Shown: positions 42,962 to 51,966, counted from the stretch's first letter. The stretch: 64,000 nt of DNA from Clostridia bacterium (GCA_022786605.1 JALFWW010000024.1:1-64000); one strand, 5' to 3'. Notes: generated from the letters alone by a model not told the origin. A program made the numbers and translations.

Positions 42962-44446
42962 ATGACAACATTTATAATCGGACTTGTAATCTTACTTGTC
43001 GGCGGCGCGCTGTACGGGAAATTTGTAGAAGGCATTTTCAGACCCGATGACAGACAGACACCCGCTGTACGCAAACAGGACGGCGTTGACTTCGTTCCTA
43101 TGAGCAAATTCAAAAACGCCCTGATCAACCTGCTGAACATCGCAGGTACTGGCCCCATCTTTGGTCCCATCCAGGGTATTCTGTTCGGGCCCATCGCATT
43201 CATCACAATCCCCATCGGCTGTGTCATCAGCGGCGCGACTCATGACTACCTGTGCGGTATGATGTCTCTGCGTCAGGACGGCGCACAGATGCCCGGTATC
43301 GTTCGTAAATTCCTGGGCGGCAAAACATTCCAGGTTTACAACATCTTCCTGTGCATCCTGATGCTGCTGGTTGGTGCTGTATTTACTTACACACCTGGTG
43401 ACCTGTTCGCAAACCAGATCGTTGGTATCGAAGGTGTCAACATCTGGACATGGGTAATTTACGGTGTCATCCTGGCTTACTACCTGATCGCGACACTGTT
43501 CCCTATCGATAAGATCATCGGCAGAATCTACCCTATCTTCGGCGCAGTTCTGCTGCTGTCCGCTGTTGGCGTATTCTTCGGTCTGTTCTTCAAAGATTAT
43601 GAACTGATGAACATCGACCTGTCCAACGGCTTCACTGGTCTGTTCAACATGTATCCTCTGTGGGATGCAGCAGGTAATACAGGCGCAGGTACACCTTTCT
43701 TCCCTGTATTCTTCGTAACTGTTGCATGTGGTATCACATCCGGTTTCCACTCCACACAGTGTACACTGATCGGTCGCAGCGTAACTTCCGAAAAAGAAGG
43801 TCGTTTCACATTCTACTGGATGATGATCCTGGAAGGTCTGATCGCTATGATCTGGGCTGCAGCTGCTATGGGTATCTACAACAAAGGTTCTGTCAGCGGC
43901 GCAACAGGCGTTGTTGGTGAAGTTGCAAAAGACCTGCTGGGCCCCATCGGTGGTCTGATCGCAATCCTGGGCGTTATCGTACTGCCTATCACTTCCGGTG
44001 ATACCGCACTGCGTTCCTGCCGTCTGATGGTTGCTGACTACCTGCACATCAGCCAGAAAGAAAAGAGAAACCGTATCATGGTAACCATCGGTCTGTTCAT
44101 CCCCGTTATCGCGATCCTGGTATTCGCGAAACTGAACCCCGAAGGTTTCAACATCCTGTGGAGATACTTCGCATGGGCAAACCAGACCATCGCAGTATTT
44201 GCTTTCGCGGCAATCACTGTTTACCTGCGTGCAAAGAAAGGTGCGCCTAAATACGCGTTCCTGATCTCTCTGCTGCCCGGTACATTCTATATCTTCATCA
44301 TTTCTTCCTTCCTGCTGAACGCTTCTATCGGCTTCCGCCTGCCTCTGAATATCGCTTATGTGATCGGCGGCATCATCGCGCTGCTGTACCTGATCCTGGT
44401 ACCTCGCGCAGGGAAGAAATACGCAGAAAGCCATACAGAAGAATAA
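42962..44446 (+). CDS. cstA: CstA-family carbon-starvation/pyruvate transporter, second copy
   Basis: 494 residues, the same length as the 40987-42471 product and about nine-tenths identical. Differences cluster at the N-terminus, the FKDYELMNIDLSNGFTG loop and the last span. All CstA motifs are kept. Codons have shifted further to the highly expressed set (CTG, GTT, GGT) than in the first copy. The shared leader and ribosome binding site block indicates that the duplication included the 5' UTR. It has its own promoter. Separate regulation of two equivalent importers is inference. Confidence 0.88.
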   Translation: MTTFIIGLVILLVGGALYGKFVEGIFRPDDRQTPAVRKQDGVDFVPMSKFKNALINLLNIAGTGPIFGPIQGILFGPIAFITIPIGCVISGATHDYLCGMMSLRQDGAQMPGIVRKFLGGKTFQVYNIFLCILMLLVGAVFTYTPGDLFANQIVGIEGVNIWTWVIYGVILAYYLIATLFPIDKIIGRIYPIFGAVLLLSAVGVFFGLFFKDYELMNIDLSNGFTGLFNMYPLWDAAGNTGAGTPFFPVFFVTVACGITSGFHSTQCTLIGRSVTSEKEGRFTFYWMMILEGLIAMIWAAAAMGIYNKGSVSGATGVVGEVAKDLLGPIGGLIAILGVIVLPITSGDTALRSCRLMVADYLHISQKEKRNRIMVTIGLFIPVIAILVFAKLNPEGFNILWRYFAWANQTIAVFAFAAITVYLRAKKGAPKYAFLISLLPGTFYIFIISSFLLNASIGFRLPLNIAYVIGGIIALLYLILVPRAGKKYAESHTEE

Positions 44447-44492
44447 GATTCTGTTTGACTGCAAAATAAATCAGCAATAAAGAAGCATGCCC

Positions 44493-44667
44493 TTAGAGGC
44501 ATCTTCATGAGAAAATAAAGAAAGCTGAAATCCTTATGATCTTACAAAGGATTTCAGCTTTCTTATTTTTTTCGGATTTGATAGATTTCCCGCTGAACAC
44601 AGCCATCACAATTCCCCTTAAAAGAAATCAAGGAAAATCCATGTCCTCTCAAAAAGAAGCTGCTTTC
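44493..44667 (+). repeat. Family 1 repeat, copy G (decayed right half)
   Basis: The left end TTAGAGGCATCTTCATGAGAAAA and a perfect inner hairpin (GCTGAAATCCTT facing AAGGATTTCAGC) are present. The middle arm has lost most of its complementarity and the right hairpin survives only in part (AATTCCCCTTAAAAGAAATCAAGG). It lies between convergent cstA and the 44702 gene. Confidence 0.75.
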
Positions 44668-44701
44668 CAGCCCCTCCTTTTCCATTGCGTAAAAGCTTCG
44701 C

Positions 44702-45283
44702 TTAAAATGGGATGTCATCTTCCTCCATGACCGTACCGGGCACCAAATCCGCCAGATGTTTCAGGATATAGAGTTGGGCTTTTGGCGTATAAAGCACCGC
44801 TTCATAGTCCCCTCGATAACCATGCCGTTCTTCCATATAAATGCCTAAGGCTTCCCCTTCTTTGGTAGGGACTTTCCGCTTTCTGCCGTCGTCTTTTGTC
44901 TGGGTCAAAAGAAATCCTCGCTCCTCCAATCCCTTTGTCACAGCTGTGGGAGAAAGTCTGCCGCAGTTTCTGCCCATCTGTTCCTCTATGGCTGACACAA
45001 AGGCGGTAATGCCCGCCGCCTCCGGCAATGGCAGGATACCAGAAAGCTGGTGAGGGGTGACGCGGAATTTCCCTCTCCGCTCTCGTTTTTCTCTGGGGAG
45101 AGGCGCAGGCGTTCCCTGCTCCAACAAATCCCGCAGGCAGTGAGAAGCCTGTGTCAATGTGCGCAAAACAGCGGCATCCGCGAAAGCCCCTGTAAGGGGC
45201 AGTTCTTCCCCAGTGAAAGGATGTCTTCCCTCCGCCAGCATCCGTAACTGCTGACAAATCTGTTCCTGTTTTTCCCGTTCCAT
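44702..45283 (-). CDS. Uncharacterised protein coupled to mutT, possible winged-helix C-terminus
   Basis: A 193-residue soluble protein. The N-terminal half is helical (MEREKQEQICQQLRMLAEGRHPFTGEELP). The C-terminal half has a segment LSPTAVTKGLEERGFLLTQ followed by GRKRKVPTKEGEALGI, which reads like a winged-helix recognition helix and wing, and then EAVLYTPKAQLYILKHL. It has no family I recognise. It starts one base after the mutT stop (TGATATG), so it is translated with MutT. A nucleic-acid-linked role is possible. Confidence 0.6.
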   Translation of the reverse strand: MEREKQEQICQQLRMLAEGRHPFTGEELPLTGAFADAAVLRTLTQASHCLRDLLEQGTPAPLPREKRERRGKFRVTPHQLSGILPLPEAAGITAFVSAIEEQMGRNCGRLSPTAVTKGLEERGFLLTQTKDDGRKRKVPTKEGEALGIYMEERHGYRGDYEAVLYTPKAQLYILKHLADLVPGTVMEEDDIPF

Positions 45284-45284
45284 A

Positions 45285-45671
45285 TCATTTTTCCCCCTTT
45301 TTCAGCCGTTCCAAAATCTCCTCATCGGCAGGGCAAAAATCAAATTTCCCGATTTCCGCCGCCGTGATCCACCGCAAATCCACATGCTCCAGCTTCTTAG
45401 GAATGCCTGCGGCGATTCTGGCATGAAACAGTGTCAGGTGCACCGTCAAATCCGGGTATTCGTGAGTCACTTCTAGGAACACATCCCCTACAGAAAGGGT
45501 GATGTCCAGTTCTTCCCGGCATTCCCGGATGAGGGCGTCTTCTTTTGTTTCTCCCGGTTCCACTTTGCCGCCTACAAATTCCCACAGCAGTCCCCTTGCC
45601 TTATGGGCAGGACGCTGGCAAATCAAAAAACGGTCACCATCCCAAATGAGAGCCGCTACCACTTCTGTCAT
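45285..45671 (-). CDS. mutT: MutT/Nudix hydrolase, 8-oxo-dGTP diphosphatase-like
   Basis: A 128-residue Nudix enzyme with the full signature G-x5-E-x7-REUxEE: GGKVEPGETKEDALIRECRE. LLWEFVGGKVE and the C-terminal WITAAEIGKFDFCPAD match MutT/CTP pyrophosphohydrolases that clean the nucleotide pool. The ATG at 45671 has CGGAGG upstream; an N-terminal extension in the longer frame is not conserved-looking. It is first of a two-gene operon, and family 1 copy F is in front of it. Confidence 0.88.
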   Translation of the reverse strand: MTEVVAALIWDGDRFLICQRPAHKARGLLWEFVGGKVEPGETKEDALIRECREELDITLSVGDVFLEVTHEYPDLTVHLTLFHARIAAGIPKKLEHVDLRWITAAEIGKFDFCPADEEILERLKKGEK

Positions 45672-45734
45672 ATATTTTTCCTCCGTTCTCTGTGAATCTC
45701 TTTCCATTGTACGGCAAAATCCGCCGCAAATCCA

Positions 45735-45949
45735 GAAAAAGCACGAAATCCTTAGGGGCATCTTCATAAGAAAACAAAGAAAGCCAAAATCCTTATGATG
45801 ACAAAGGATTTTAGCTTTCTTATTTTATGAAAATTTTATTTGTTATGTTTTCTTATAAAGACAGCCGTCGCAATTCCCCTTAAGAAATCAAGGAAGCGAA
45901 AGTCAATGTTTTCTTAAGGGGAATTTACTTTCGACTTCGTGCTTTTTTC
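45735..45949 (+). repeat. Family 1 repeat, copy F, inside a terminator inverted repeat
   Basis: Element 45752-45931 is full length. It is enclosed by GAAAAAGCACGAA (45735-45747) and TTCGTGCTTTTTTC (45936-45949), perfectly complementary arms found only at this locus. On the minus strand these arms are the terminator of the ABC operon, whose stop codon is at 45950. The element therefore lies in the terminator loop. Confidence 0.88.
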
Positions 45950-46723
45950 TCATTTCTGATGAGGTGTGAAATAGTATGTTTCCTCTTCTGCCGCCCAGTG
46001 TCCTTCTACGCCGAAAACGTCGTTCAAAAGTCCACTTTGGAACAATTCCTCCGGCTTATCTATCGTTAGAAGCCGCCCTTTTTCCATAACCGCCATGCGG
46101 TGGCTGTAAGTGAGGGCATGGGCAAGGTCATGAAGCACCATAACGATGGTTTTGCCCTGTCGGTTCAATCTGCCGATGAGCTCCAAAATCTCAAACTGCT
46201 TGCCAATATCCAGATAAGTGGTAGGCTCATCCAAGTAAATCAAATCCGTATCTTGGGCAATGACCATAGCCAGATAGGCTTTTTGCCGTTCGCCGCCGGA
46301 AAGGGAACGCAAGTCACGATGGCGCATATCTGCCACCCCTGCCAGTTCCATGGCTTCCGCTACTTTTTCTTTATCCTCTCTGCCGGGGCGTCTGGACAAT
46401 CCCAGATAAGGAAATCTGCCGTGGAACACCAGCTGTTCCACAGGAATCCCCGGAATGCTGCGGCTCTGGGGCAAGAGCGCCGCCTGTTTTGCCATCTCTT
46501 TCTGGGAAAAATCATCCAGTTTTCTGCCAAATAACGTGATTTCTCCTGCCATCAACGGTAGCTGTCTGGCGGCAGCCTTCAGCAACGTGGATTTTCCGCA
46601 GCCGTTTGGCCCTGCCAGTGTGAGGATTTCCCCTTTTGTCACGTCCAAGGAGATGTCCTCCAATATTTTTTTATTTCCGTAACCTGTGGCAATGTTGGAA
46701 AATGTCAGTACGGATTCAGTCAT
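45950..46723 (-). CDS. FecE/BtuD-type ABC importer ATPase
   Basis: A 257-residue ATPase with Walker A AGPNGCGKST, Q-loop LLPQSRS, signature LSGGERQKAYLA and Walker B DLIYLDEPTTYLD. It energises uptake of iron chelates, heme or cobalamin-like molecules with the permease and binding protein upstream. The start at 46723 overlaps the permease stop by eight bases; GGGGGAAAA precedes it. Last gene of the four-gene operon 49630-45950. Confidence 0.9.
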   Translation of the reverse strand: MTESVLTFSNIATGYGNKKILEDISLDVTKGEILTLAGPNGCGKSTLLKAAARQLPLMAGEITLFGRKLDDFSQKEMAKQAALLPQSRSIPGIPVEQLVFHGRFPYLGLSRRPGREDKEKVAEAMELAGVADMRHRDLRSLSGGERQKAYLAMVIAQDTDLIYLDEPTTYLDIGKQFEILELIGRLNRQGKTIVMVLHDLAHALTYSHRMAVMEKGRLLTIDKPEELFQSGLLNDVFGVEGHWAAEEETYYFTPHQK

Positions 46724-47717
46724 AGATTTTCCCCCTTCCGCCTTTGAGAAGCAGGAACAGGAAGAACGGGCCGCCCAGCAGTGCCAGTATGATGCCCACA
46801 GGCAATTCAAAGGGGGCGAATACCCATTTGCCCAAAGCGTCGCAGACCAGCGCAAAAACCGCTCCCAACAGCGCCGCGCAGGGAATGACCAGACGGTTAT
46901 CACCGCCGGCAAATCTGCGGCAGATATGAGGCACAATCAGCCCAATGAAACCCAGAAGCCCTGCGAAACTAACGGCAGAGCCTGCCAGCAAAGACGCAAT
47001 GACGATGAACAAAAACCGCACTGCCACGACACGCATGCCAAGGCTGGCGGCGATTTCTTCCCCCAAAGAAAGGACATTCAGGTCATAGCTGAACACCAAC
47101 GCCAGCACCAGACCAATGACGATGAGCACCGCCGCCGGTTTCAGCGCCGTCATGGTGACACCGGCAAAACTGCCTACCATAAACCCCGTTGCCCCAATGA
47201 CATCATCGGGAAACAGGATAGTGAGCACATCAATGCCCGCGGACAAAATACTGCTGACAGCCACGCCAGCCAACACCAAAGTGATACGTGATGCCCCTGT
47301 TTTTGCCGCCAAAGCGTAAATGAACAGACTGGTGGCAAGAGCCCCCACAAAAGCCGCCAAAGGCACTGCCGCCCATGCCGTCGGTGCCAAAGACGCCGCC
47401 AAAAGGGCGCAGAACCCCGCACCGGAGTTGACGCCAATGATATTGGGGCTGGCAAGGGAGTTGTTCAGCACCGCCTGAATGATGGCGCCGCTGACAGCAA
47501 GGGCTGCCCCCGCGAAAATAGCCGCCAATGTACGAGGCAGACGCACATAGAGGAAGATGCGGTATGTGGTATCTGTTTTATCCCCCGCTTGCAGGGCATG
47601 ATACAGTTCCCCCAGGGACAGACTGCTGGAACCGGTAAAAAGGCTGAGGCAAATCGCCCCAGCCAGACAACACAGTAATAATATCAGGAGAAAAGCTCCC
47701 TTATGCCATGATCGCAT
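46716..47717 (-). CDS. FecCD-family ABC permease
   Basis: A 333-residue permease with about ten spans. The family patterns VRLPRTLAAIFAGAALAVSG and FAGLLGFIGLIVPHICRRF are clear. A single permease gene implies a homodimer, as in BtuC. The ATG at 47717 lies inside the 3' end of the binding-protein gene, six bases after GGAGG. Confidence 0.92.
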   Translation of the reverse strand: MRSWHKGAFLLILLLCCLAGAICLSLFTGSSSLSLGELYHALQAGDKTDTTYRIFLYVRLPRTLAAIFAGAALAVSGAIIQAVLNNSLASPNIIGVNSGAGFCALLAASLAPTAWAAVPLAAFVGALATSLFIYALAAKTGASRITLVLAGVAVSSILSAGIDVLTILFPDDVIGATGFMVGSFAGVTMTALKPAAVLIVIGLVLALVFSYDLNVLSLGEEIAASLGMRVVAVRFLFIVIASLLAGSAVSFAGLLGFIGLIVPHICRRFAGGDNRLVIPCAALLGAVFALVCDALGKWVFAPFELPVGIILALLGGPFFLFLLLKGGRGKIYD

Positions 47718-48690
47718 CAATATCCTCCGCTAATTCTGGATAGAGCAGTTTTGCCATATAAGCATAACTTTCTGCCCAGCGCGCGTTTGGTTTATAGTGG
47801 AACAGGTCTTTGGGCAGTACATAGCATCTGTCCTGCTGTACCGCTGTGAGACCTTCCCATGCGGGGTTGGACATGATGCCGCTTTCCAGGGCGGAAAGGG
47901 CAGCGTCTTCTTTTCCCATGGTAGTGATGAATATAAAATCAGGGTCTTCTGTGATGATTTCCTCCATGCTCAAATCTTCCAGTAAGGATTCATGGCGAGC
48001 GACGATGTTATCCACGCCCAAGTCTTCCATGATATAGCCTGTCTGGTTGTCAGCACCTTTGGCTTTTGCCCCTGTGGAGAAGGCACGGATCAACAAACCT
48101 GTGGGACCTTCTTCCCCTGCGGTCAGTTCTTTGATTTTTGTGATTTTCTGTTCTACCAAAGCGCCGTTCTGTTCGTACAGGTCACTGCGGCCTGTCATCT
48201 GACAGAACAATTCCAGCATGGACAGATAATCGGCGAAGGTATCCACACGGAAATAAGCGTGAGGGATGCTTGCTTCTGTCAAAGCCTGCTGCATGTCCAC
48301 CTGTGTGGCAATGTCCGCGGACAGAATTACAAAATCAGGATTTACCGCCAGAATGGACTCCAGAGAAGGACTTTTCACGCTGCCGATCATGACAACATCA
48401 TCCCCCAGTTCCATGTTCCGCTCCTCAATGGCATCTTCTGTAACACCAGCCAGCTTGCCCCCAGCCAGTGTCCATGTTTCCGCAAAGGAACCATAGAGGG
48501 AAACTACTGTATCCCAGCTTTCCAGCTGAACTTCTGTCCCCAATGCGTCGGTGAAGTTCATGCCCTGAGCAGCCGTTTCCGCCGCTTTGGATTCCATGGT
48601 GTTATCTTCCTTGCCACAGCCAGCCAACGCACCCCCTAACAGTGTCAGGGAAAGGGCTGCCGCCAATATTCTGCGAAGTGTGAATTTCAT
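47701..48690 (-). CDS. Periplasmic-binding-type lipoprotein of a FecCD-family importer
   Basis: A 329-residue substrate-binding lipoprotein with lipobox LAGCG (Cys about 24) and the BtuF/FepB-type fold: TDALGTEVQLESW at the start, LESILAVNPDFVILS, and a long linking helix. The substrate might be an iron chelate, heme, cobalamin or another metal complex. It starts one base after the reductase stop, so it is co-transcribed with a siroheme protein. This suggests that the cargo serves that enzyme or its cofactor. Confidence 0.85.
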   Translation of the reverse strand: MKFTLRRILAAALSLTLLGGALAGCGKEDNTMESKAAETAAQGMNFTDALGTEVQLESWDTVVSLYGSFAETWTLAGGKLAGVTEDAIEERNMELGDDVVMIGSVKSPSLESILAVNPDFVILSADIATQVDMQQALTEASIPHAYFRVDTFADYLSMLELFCQMTGRSDLYEQNGALVEQKITKIKELTAGEEGPTGLLIRAFSTGAKAKGADNQTGYIMEDLGVDNIVARHESLLEDLSMEEIITEDPDFIFITTMGKEDAALSALESGIMSNPAWEGLTAVQQDRCYVLPKDLFHYKPNARWAESYAYMAKLLYPELAEDIDAIMA

Positions 48691-48691
48691 G

Positions 48692-49630
48692 TTATGCTCT
48701 CTCCTTTACAGGCGCTGCCAGGATTTCTTCTTTCCGGTTCAGCAGGTCATCACTGAACAATGCTTCTTCCATTTTGTCTACGCCGATCCGATCTATAGCC
48801 GCCCCCAGACGTTCTTTTTCATAGGCGTTTTCCTTGAACCACAGCATGGTCTTTTCCAGAATGGGGAAGATTTCTTCTTTTTCCACAAAACGGCTCAGGG
48901 CTGTGCCCATGCGGGTCTTTTTGCCCCATGTGCCGCCAACGAAGATTTTATAAACTTCTTTGTCATGTTTTGCCACTGCGCCAAAAGGACATTTCCCTGT
49001 GCTGCATACGCCGCAGGCAGAGCACAGATCAGGGTCGATGCGCATTTTGCCGTCAACGACTTTTGCCGCTTTCATGGGACAGTTCACTTCTACCATACAT
49101 TTTTTGCAGCCTCTGCATTTTTCCACATCGTACTGAGGAACACGGTGACCTTCTACACCAAAGTCATTGATGCTGGGTTTCATGCAGCTATTGGGGCAGC
49201 CGCCTACGGCGATTTTGAATTTATGAGGCAGTTTCACTTCTCTCCAGCCAATATAATATTTGTCATGGATTTCCTGTGCCAAACCCTGTGTGTCGAAGTT
49301 GCCGTATACGCAGGTGGTACCTTTGCACGCCGCTACCGGACGGATTTTCGCCCCTGTGCCGCCAAACAGCAGACCTTCTTCTGCCAGAAAGGCTTTGGCA
49401 GGCTCAATATCATCAAAATGGATGCCGGGCAGTTCCACTGCCAGACGGCTGGTCATGGTCACTTTGCCATTGCCGAATTTTTCCGCGCATTCGGCGATTT
49501 TCATCATTTCCTTTGCGGTGAATACGCCATTGCCGGGCAGTACACGACCAGAAAACATCTCTGTGCCCCGGTTCAGCAAAAATCCTTGTCCTTTTACGTT
49601 CTTGATATCGTCCTGACTTAATTTTGCCAT
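48692..49630 (-). CDS. Siroheme/[4Fe-4S] sulfite or nitrite reductase-like protein with two ferredoxin clusters
   Basis: A 312-residue protein. The N-terminal ferrite-reductase half-domain (VTMTSRLAVELPGI) is followed by a siroheme-cluster motif CKGTTC ... GGCPNSC. An inserted double ferredoxin module (CRGCKKCMVEVNCP and CSACGVCSTGKCP) follows, and then the second half. This is the small, AsrC/dissimilatory-like layout, able to reduce sulfite, nitrite or a similar oxyanion. AAGGAG precedes the start. It leads an operon with an ABC importer, and a LysR gene is divergent. Confidence 0.82.
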   Translation of the reverse strand: MAKLSQDDIKNVKGQGFLLNRGTEMFSGRVLPGNGVFTAKEMMKIAECAEKFGNGKVTMTSRLAVELPGIHFDDIEPAKAFLAEEGLLFGGTGAKIRPVAACKGTTCVYGNFDTQGLAQEIHDKYYIGWREVKLPHKFKIAVGGCPNSCMKPSINDFGVEGHRVPQYDVEKCRGCKKCMVEVNCPMKAAKVVDGKMRIDPDLCSACGVCSTGKCPFGAVAKHDKEVYKIFVGGTWGKKTRMGTALSRFVEKEEIFPILEKTMLWFKENAYEKERLGAAIDRIGVDKMEEALFSDDLLNRKEEILAAPVKERA

Positions 49631-49745
49631 ACATTCTCCTTCTTTCTTCTACTCATAATCCCTCTTTTTTGCAGACATCTGCATCATTATCCCTATTGTA
49701 CCATCGGGTCTATGTGTTGTATACTATGAAAATAAAAAGAAACTC

Positions 49746-49761
49746 ATAGGGAAAAACCTAT
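49746..49761. promoter_or_regulatory. Palindrome between LysR gene and reductase operon
   Basis: ATAGG-GAAAAA-CCTAT, a 5-6-5 inverted repeat in the divergent region. It has the T-N11-A-like form of LysR binding sites and is the best candidate operator for the neighbouring regulator. Confidence 0.45.
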
Positions 49762-49792
49762 CATCATGTAAAAAATGAAAAGAGGAATCCAC

Positions 49793-50683
49793 ATGACACT
49801 GCGACATCTGGAAATTTTTCTTGCCGTAGCCGAAACAGGCAGTATGCGCAAAGCCGCCGAACAGCTTTACATCTCCCAGCCCACCGTCAGCGGCGCCATA
49901 CGGGAAATGGAAGTGGCGTATGATGTGCTGCTTTTTGAACGGCTGAACCAGCGGCTTTTCATCACCCCCGAAGGCAGACAGCTCACCATTTACGCCAGAG
50001 AGCTTCTTTCCCTGTTTCACGAAATGGAATACACCCTCCGTCACGGCAGTGACCACGCCATCCTCCGCATTGGCGCCACCCTCACCGTGGGCACCTGCGT
50101 CCTGCCGGAGATCCTGCGGCAATTGGAGGAGGAAAAACATATCCCCACTTCCGTACAGGTGGAAAACACCCGCACCATCGTACAAAGACTGGCGGAAGGA
50201 GCGCTGGACATCGGTTTTGTGGAAGGGGAGGTACACCATCCTGATCTGGTGGTACTGCCTGTCATGGCGGATAGTTTGGCTGCCGTTTGCGCCCATCCTG
50301 CCCTGCCCATGACCCTTGCCGACCTGTGCAAGACCTATCCCCTTTTGATGCGGGAAAAAGGCAGCGGTACAAGAGAAATGACTGACCGCATTCTGGCGGA
50401 AAAAGGCATTTCCTGCGACATCCGCTGGGAATGCAGCAACACCCAAACACTGCTTCAGGCGACAGAATCCGGTCTGGGCGTCACCATCATCAGCCGCCTT
50501 CTTGCCGCCGATGCCATTGCCGCAGGCAGGCTTTTTGAAATCCCACTGACAGACTGTGAACTGCGGCGTTCTTTCCGGCTGGTGTGGCACAAAAATAAAT
50601 TCCAAGGGGACAGCTTTCTCACATTCTGTCATCTGTGTCAGGAATACGCTGCCGCCTGCCATCAGGAAATCGTGAAAGGATAG
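49793..50683 (+). CDS. LysR-family transcriptional regulator
   Basis: A 296-residue LysR regulator. The N-terminal helix-turn-helix is LRHLEIFLAVAETGSMRKAA with SQPTVSGAIREME, and the C-terminal effector-binding domain follows from about residue 90. It is transcribed divergently from the siroheme reductase/ABC operon, the usual arrangement for its target; its inducer might be a sulfur compound, as for CysL/CysB relatives. The ATG at 49793 has AGAGGA upstream. The gene is followed 14 bases later by a small gene. Confidence 0.88.
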   Translation: MTLRHLEIFLAVAETGSMRKAAEQLYISQPTVSGAIREMEVAYDVLLFERLNQRLFITPEGRQLTIYARELLSLFHEMEYTLRHGSDHAILRIGATLTVGTCVLPEILRQLEEEKHIPTSVQVENTRTIVQRLAEGALDIGFVEGEVHHPDLVVLPVMADSLAAVCAHPALPMTLADLCKTYPLLMREKGSGTREMTDRILAEKGISCDIRWECSNTQTLLQATESGLGVTIISRLLAADAIAAGRLFEIPLTDCELRRSFRLVWHKNKFQGDSFLTFCHLCQEYAAACHQEIVKG

Positions 50684-50697
50684 AAAGGAGATTTGCT

Positions 50698-50883
50698 ATG
50701 AAACAGTATGAATATGTATCCGTCCACATTGGAAAACTTTTCGGTGCGGCTTCTGAGGAGCATCGGGAAATCATCAACGCTTACGCCGCAAAAGGCTGGC
50801 GTTATATAGGCTTCATCCCCACCAACATGAATGATTACGGCAAACTGAAAGACATCGACCTGATTTTTGAAAAAGACTGCTGA
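50698..50883 (+). CDS. DUF4177-type small protein
   Basis: A 61-residue protein, MKQYEYVSVHIGKLFG...HREIINAYAAKGWRYIGFIP...DIDLIFEKDC. The pattern of an N-terminal Y-E-Y-x-x-V strand, a central helix ending in A-x-K-G-W and a last strand ending in F-E-x is that of DUF4177 proteins, whose function is unknown. AAAGGAG precedes the ATG, and the gene sits just after lysR, probably in the same transcript. A terminator follows at 50889. Confidence 0.75.
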   Translation: MKQYEYVSVHIGKLFGAASEEHREIINAYAAKGWRYIGFIPTNMNDYGKLKDIDLIFEKDC

Positions 50884-50888
50884 ACACA

Positions 50889-50921
50889 AAACCCTCCCAT
50901 TCTACAAAGGAACAGGAGGGT
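50889..50921 (+). terminator. Terminator after the DUF4177 gene
   Basis: Stem AACCCTCC facing GGAGGGTT followed by ATTTTTTT; the A-rich left flank gives weak function for the convergent kinase gene as well. Confidence 0.8.
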
Positions 50922-50928
50922 TATTTTT

Positions 50929-51867
50929 TTATTTTCCGATTTTTTCCAGCAGGTCACTAGGCAGATTTTCCAGCACTTTTGCAAAATCTTTTTCTTCCAG
51001 CTGACCGCCTTCCTTTGCCACCACTGCCGCCGAAACATGATTTGCCGCTGTGATGGCTTCCTGCCAAGTCAAACCGAACCGACGGGCAGAAATCACCGCC
51101 CCTGCGTGGGAATCCCCCGCGCCGATGGTATCCACCACGGAAGTTTTCACGGGAGGAGCGAAGAAAAGCTCTTTGCCGTCATAAGCCAGAGAGCCTTTTT
51201 CCCCCAATGTGATGACCACAGGACTGCCCGTTCTGCGGAAGATTTCTTTTGCCGCTTCTTCCACGGTGTCTTTTCCCGTAAATGCCATGCTTTCCCCTTC
51301 GTTCAGGTGCAAAATGACCCCAAGGGACAGGAGTTTTTCCATACGGTCTGTGGGAATCCGCATGATACGAGGACCAGGGGCAAAATATATTGTATATTCC
51401 GGGTGTTTTTCCAAATAATGGATGATTTCCCAGCCAGTGTATTCCTCGATTTCCAGACCGCAGATATAAACGCTGTCGATGGTATCTGTGTCGATGTTTT
51501 CCAGATAGCTTTCATGGAAGGTGTATTCAATGCCATGGTCCACGATGAAGCTCCGTTCGCCGTCCCCTTCATCCTCTACCAGACAATAACAGCAGCCATT
51601 TTCTTCCTCCGGTTTCCGTACATAAATGGGCACACCCCTTTTTTTCAGCTGTTCATAAACGAAATCCCCGTACATACCGCCGCCCACCGCCGTACAAAGG
51701 CTGTAAGGGGCACCGAAATGCCGCAGGATATCGCTGACCAGATAGGCGCAGCCCCCCAGAGAACGGCTCTGTCTGCTGACATGGACATCCTCGCCGCATT
51801 TAGGCAGATGTTCCACCCGAACAATAACGTCCACCACAGCGGAGCCGATGACTAATGTTTGATTCAT
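50929..51867 (-). CDS. PfkB-family carbohydrate/nucleoside kinase
   Basis: A 312-residue ribokinase-superfamily enzyme. The N-terminal signature is seen in GGCAYLVSDILRHFG, and the C-terminal DTIGAGDSHAGAVISA contains the catalytic Asp and anion hole. The substrate could be a sugar, sugar phosphate or nucleoside; there are no sugar-pathway neighbours to decide. ATG at 51867 with AGGAGG upstream. Monocistronic. Confidence 0.85.
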   Translation of the reverse strand: MNQTLVIGSAVVDVIVRVEHLPKCGEDVHVSRQSRSLGGCAYLVSDILRHFGAPYSLCTAVGGGMYGDFVYEQLKKRGVPIYVRKPEEENGCCYCLVEDEGDGERSFIVDHGIEYTFHESYLENIDTDTIDSVYICGLEIEEYTGWEIIHYLEKHPEYTIYFAPGPRIMRIPTDRMEKLLSLGVILHLNEGESMAFTGKDTVEEAAKEIFRRTGSPVVITLGEKGSLAYDGKELFFAPPVKTSVVDTIGAGDSHAGAVISARRFGLTWQEAITAANHVSAAVVAKEGGQLEEKDFAKVLENLPSDLLEKIGK

Positions 51868-51966
51868 GGATAAAACCCTCCTCATATCATAAAAAAACAG
51901 TCGTTTTTATTTTTCATTTCTCTATGATACCACAAAAAATCCAAACACGCCTTCTTTTCTGCCAAA

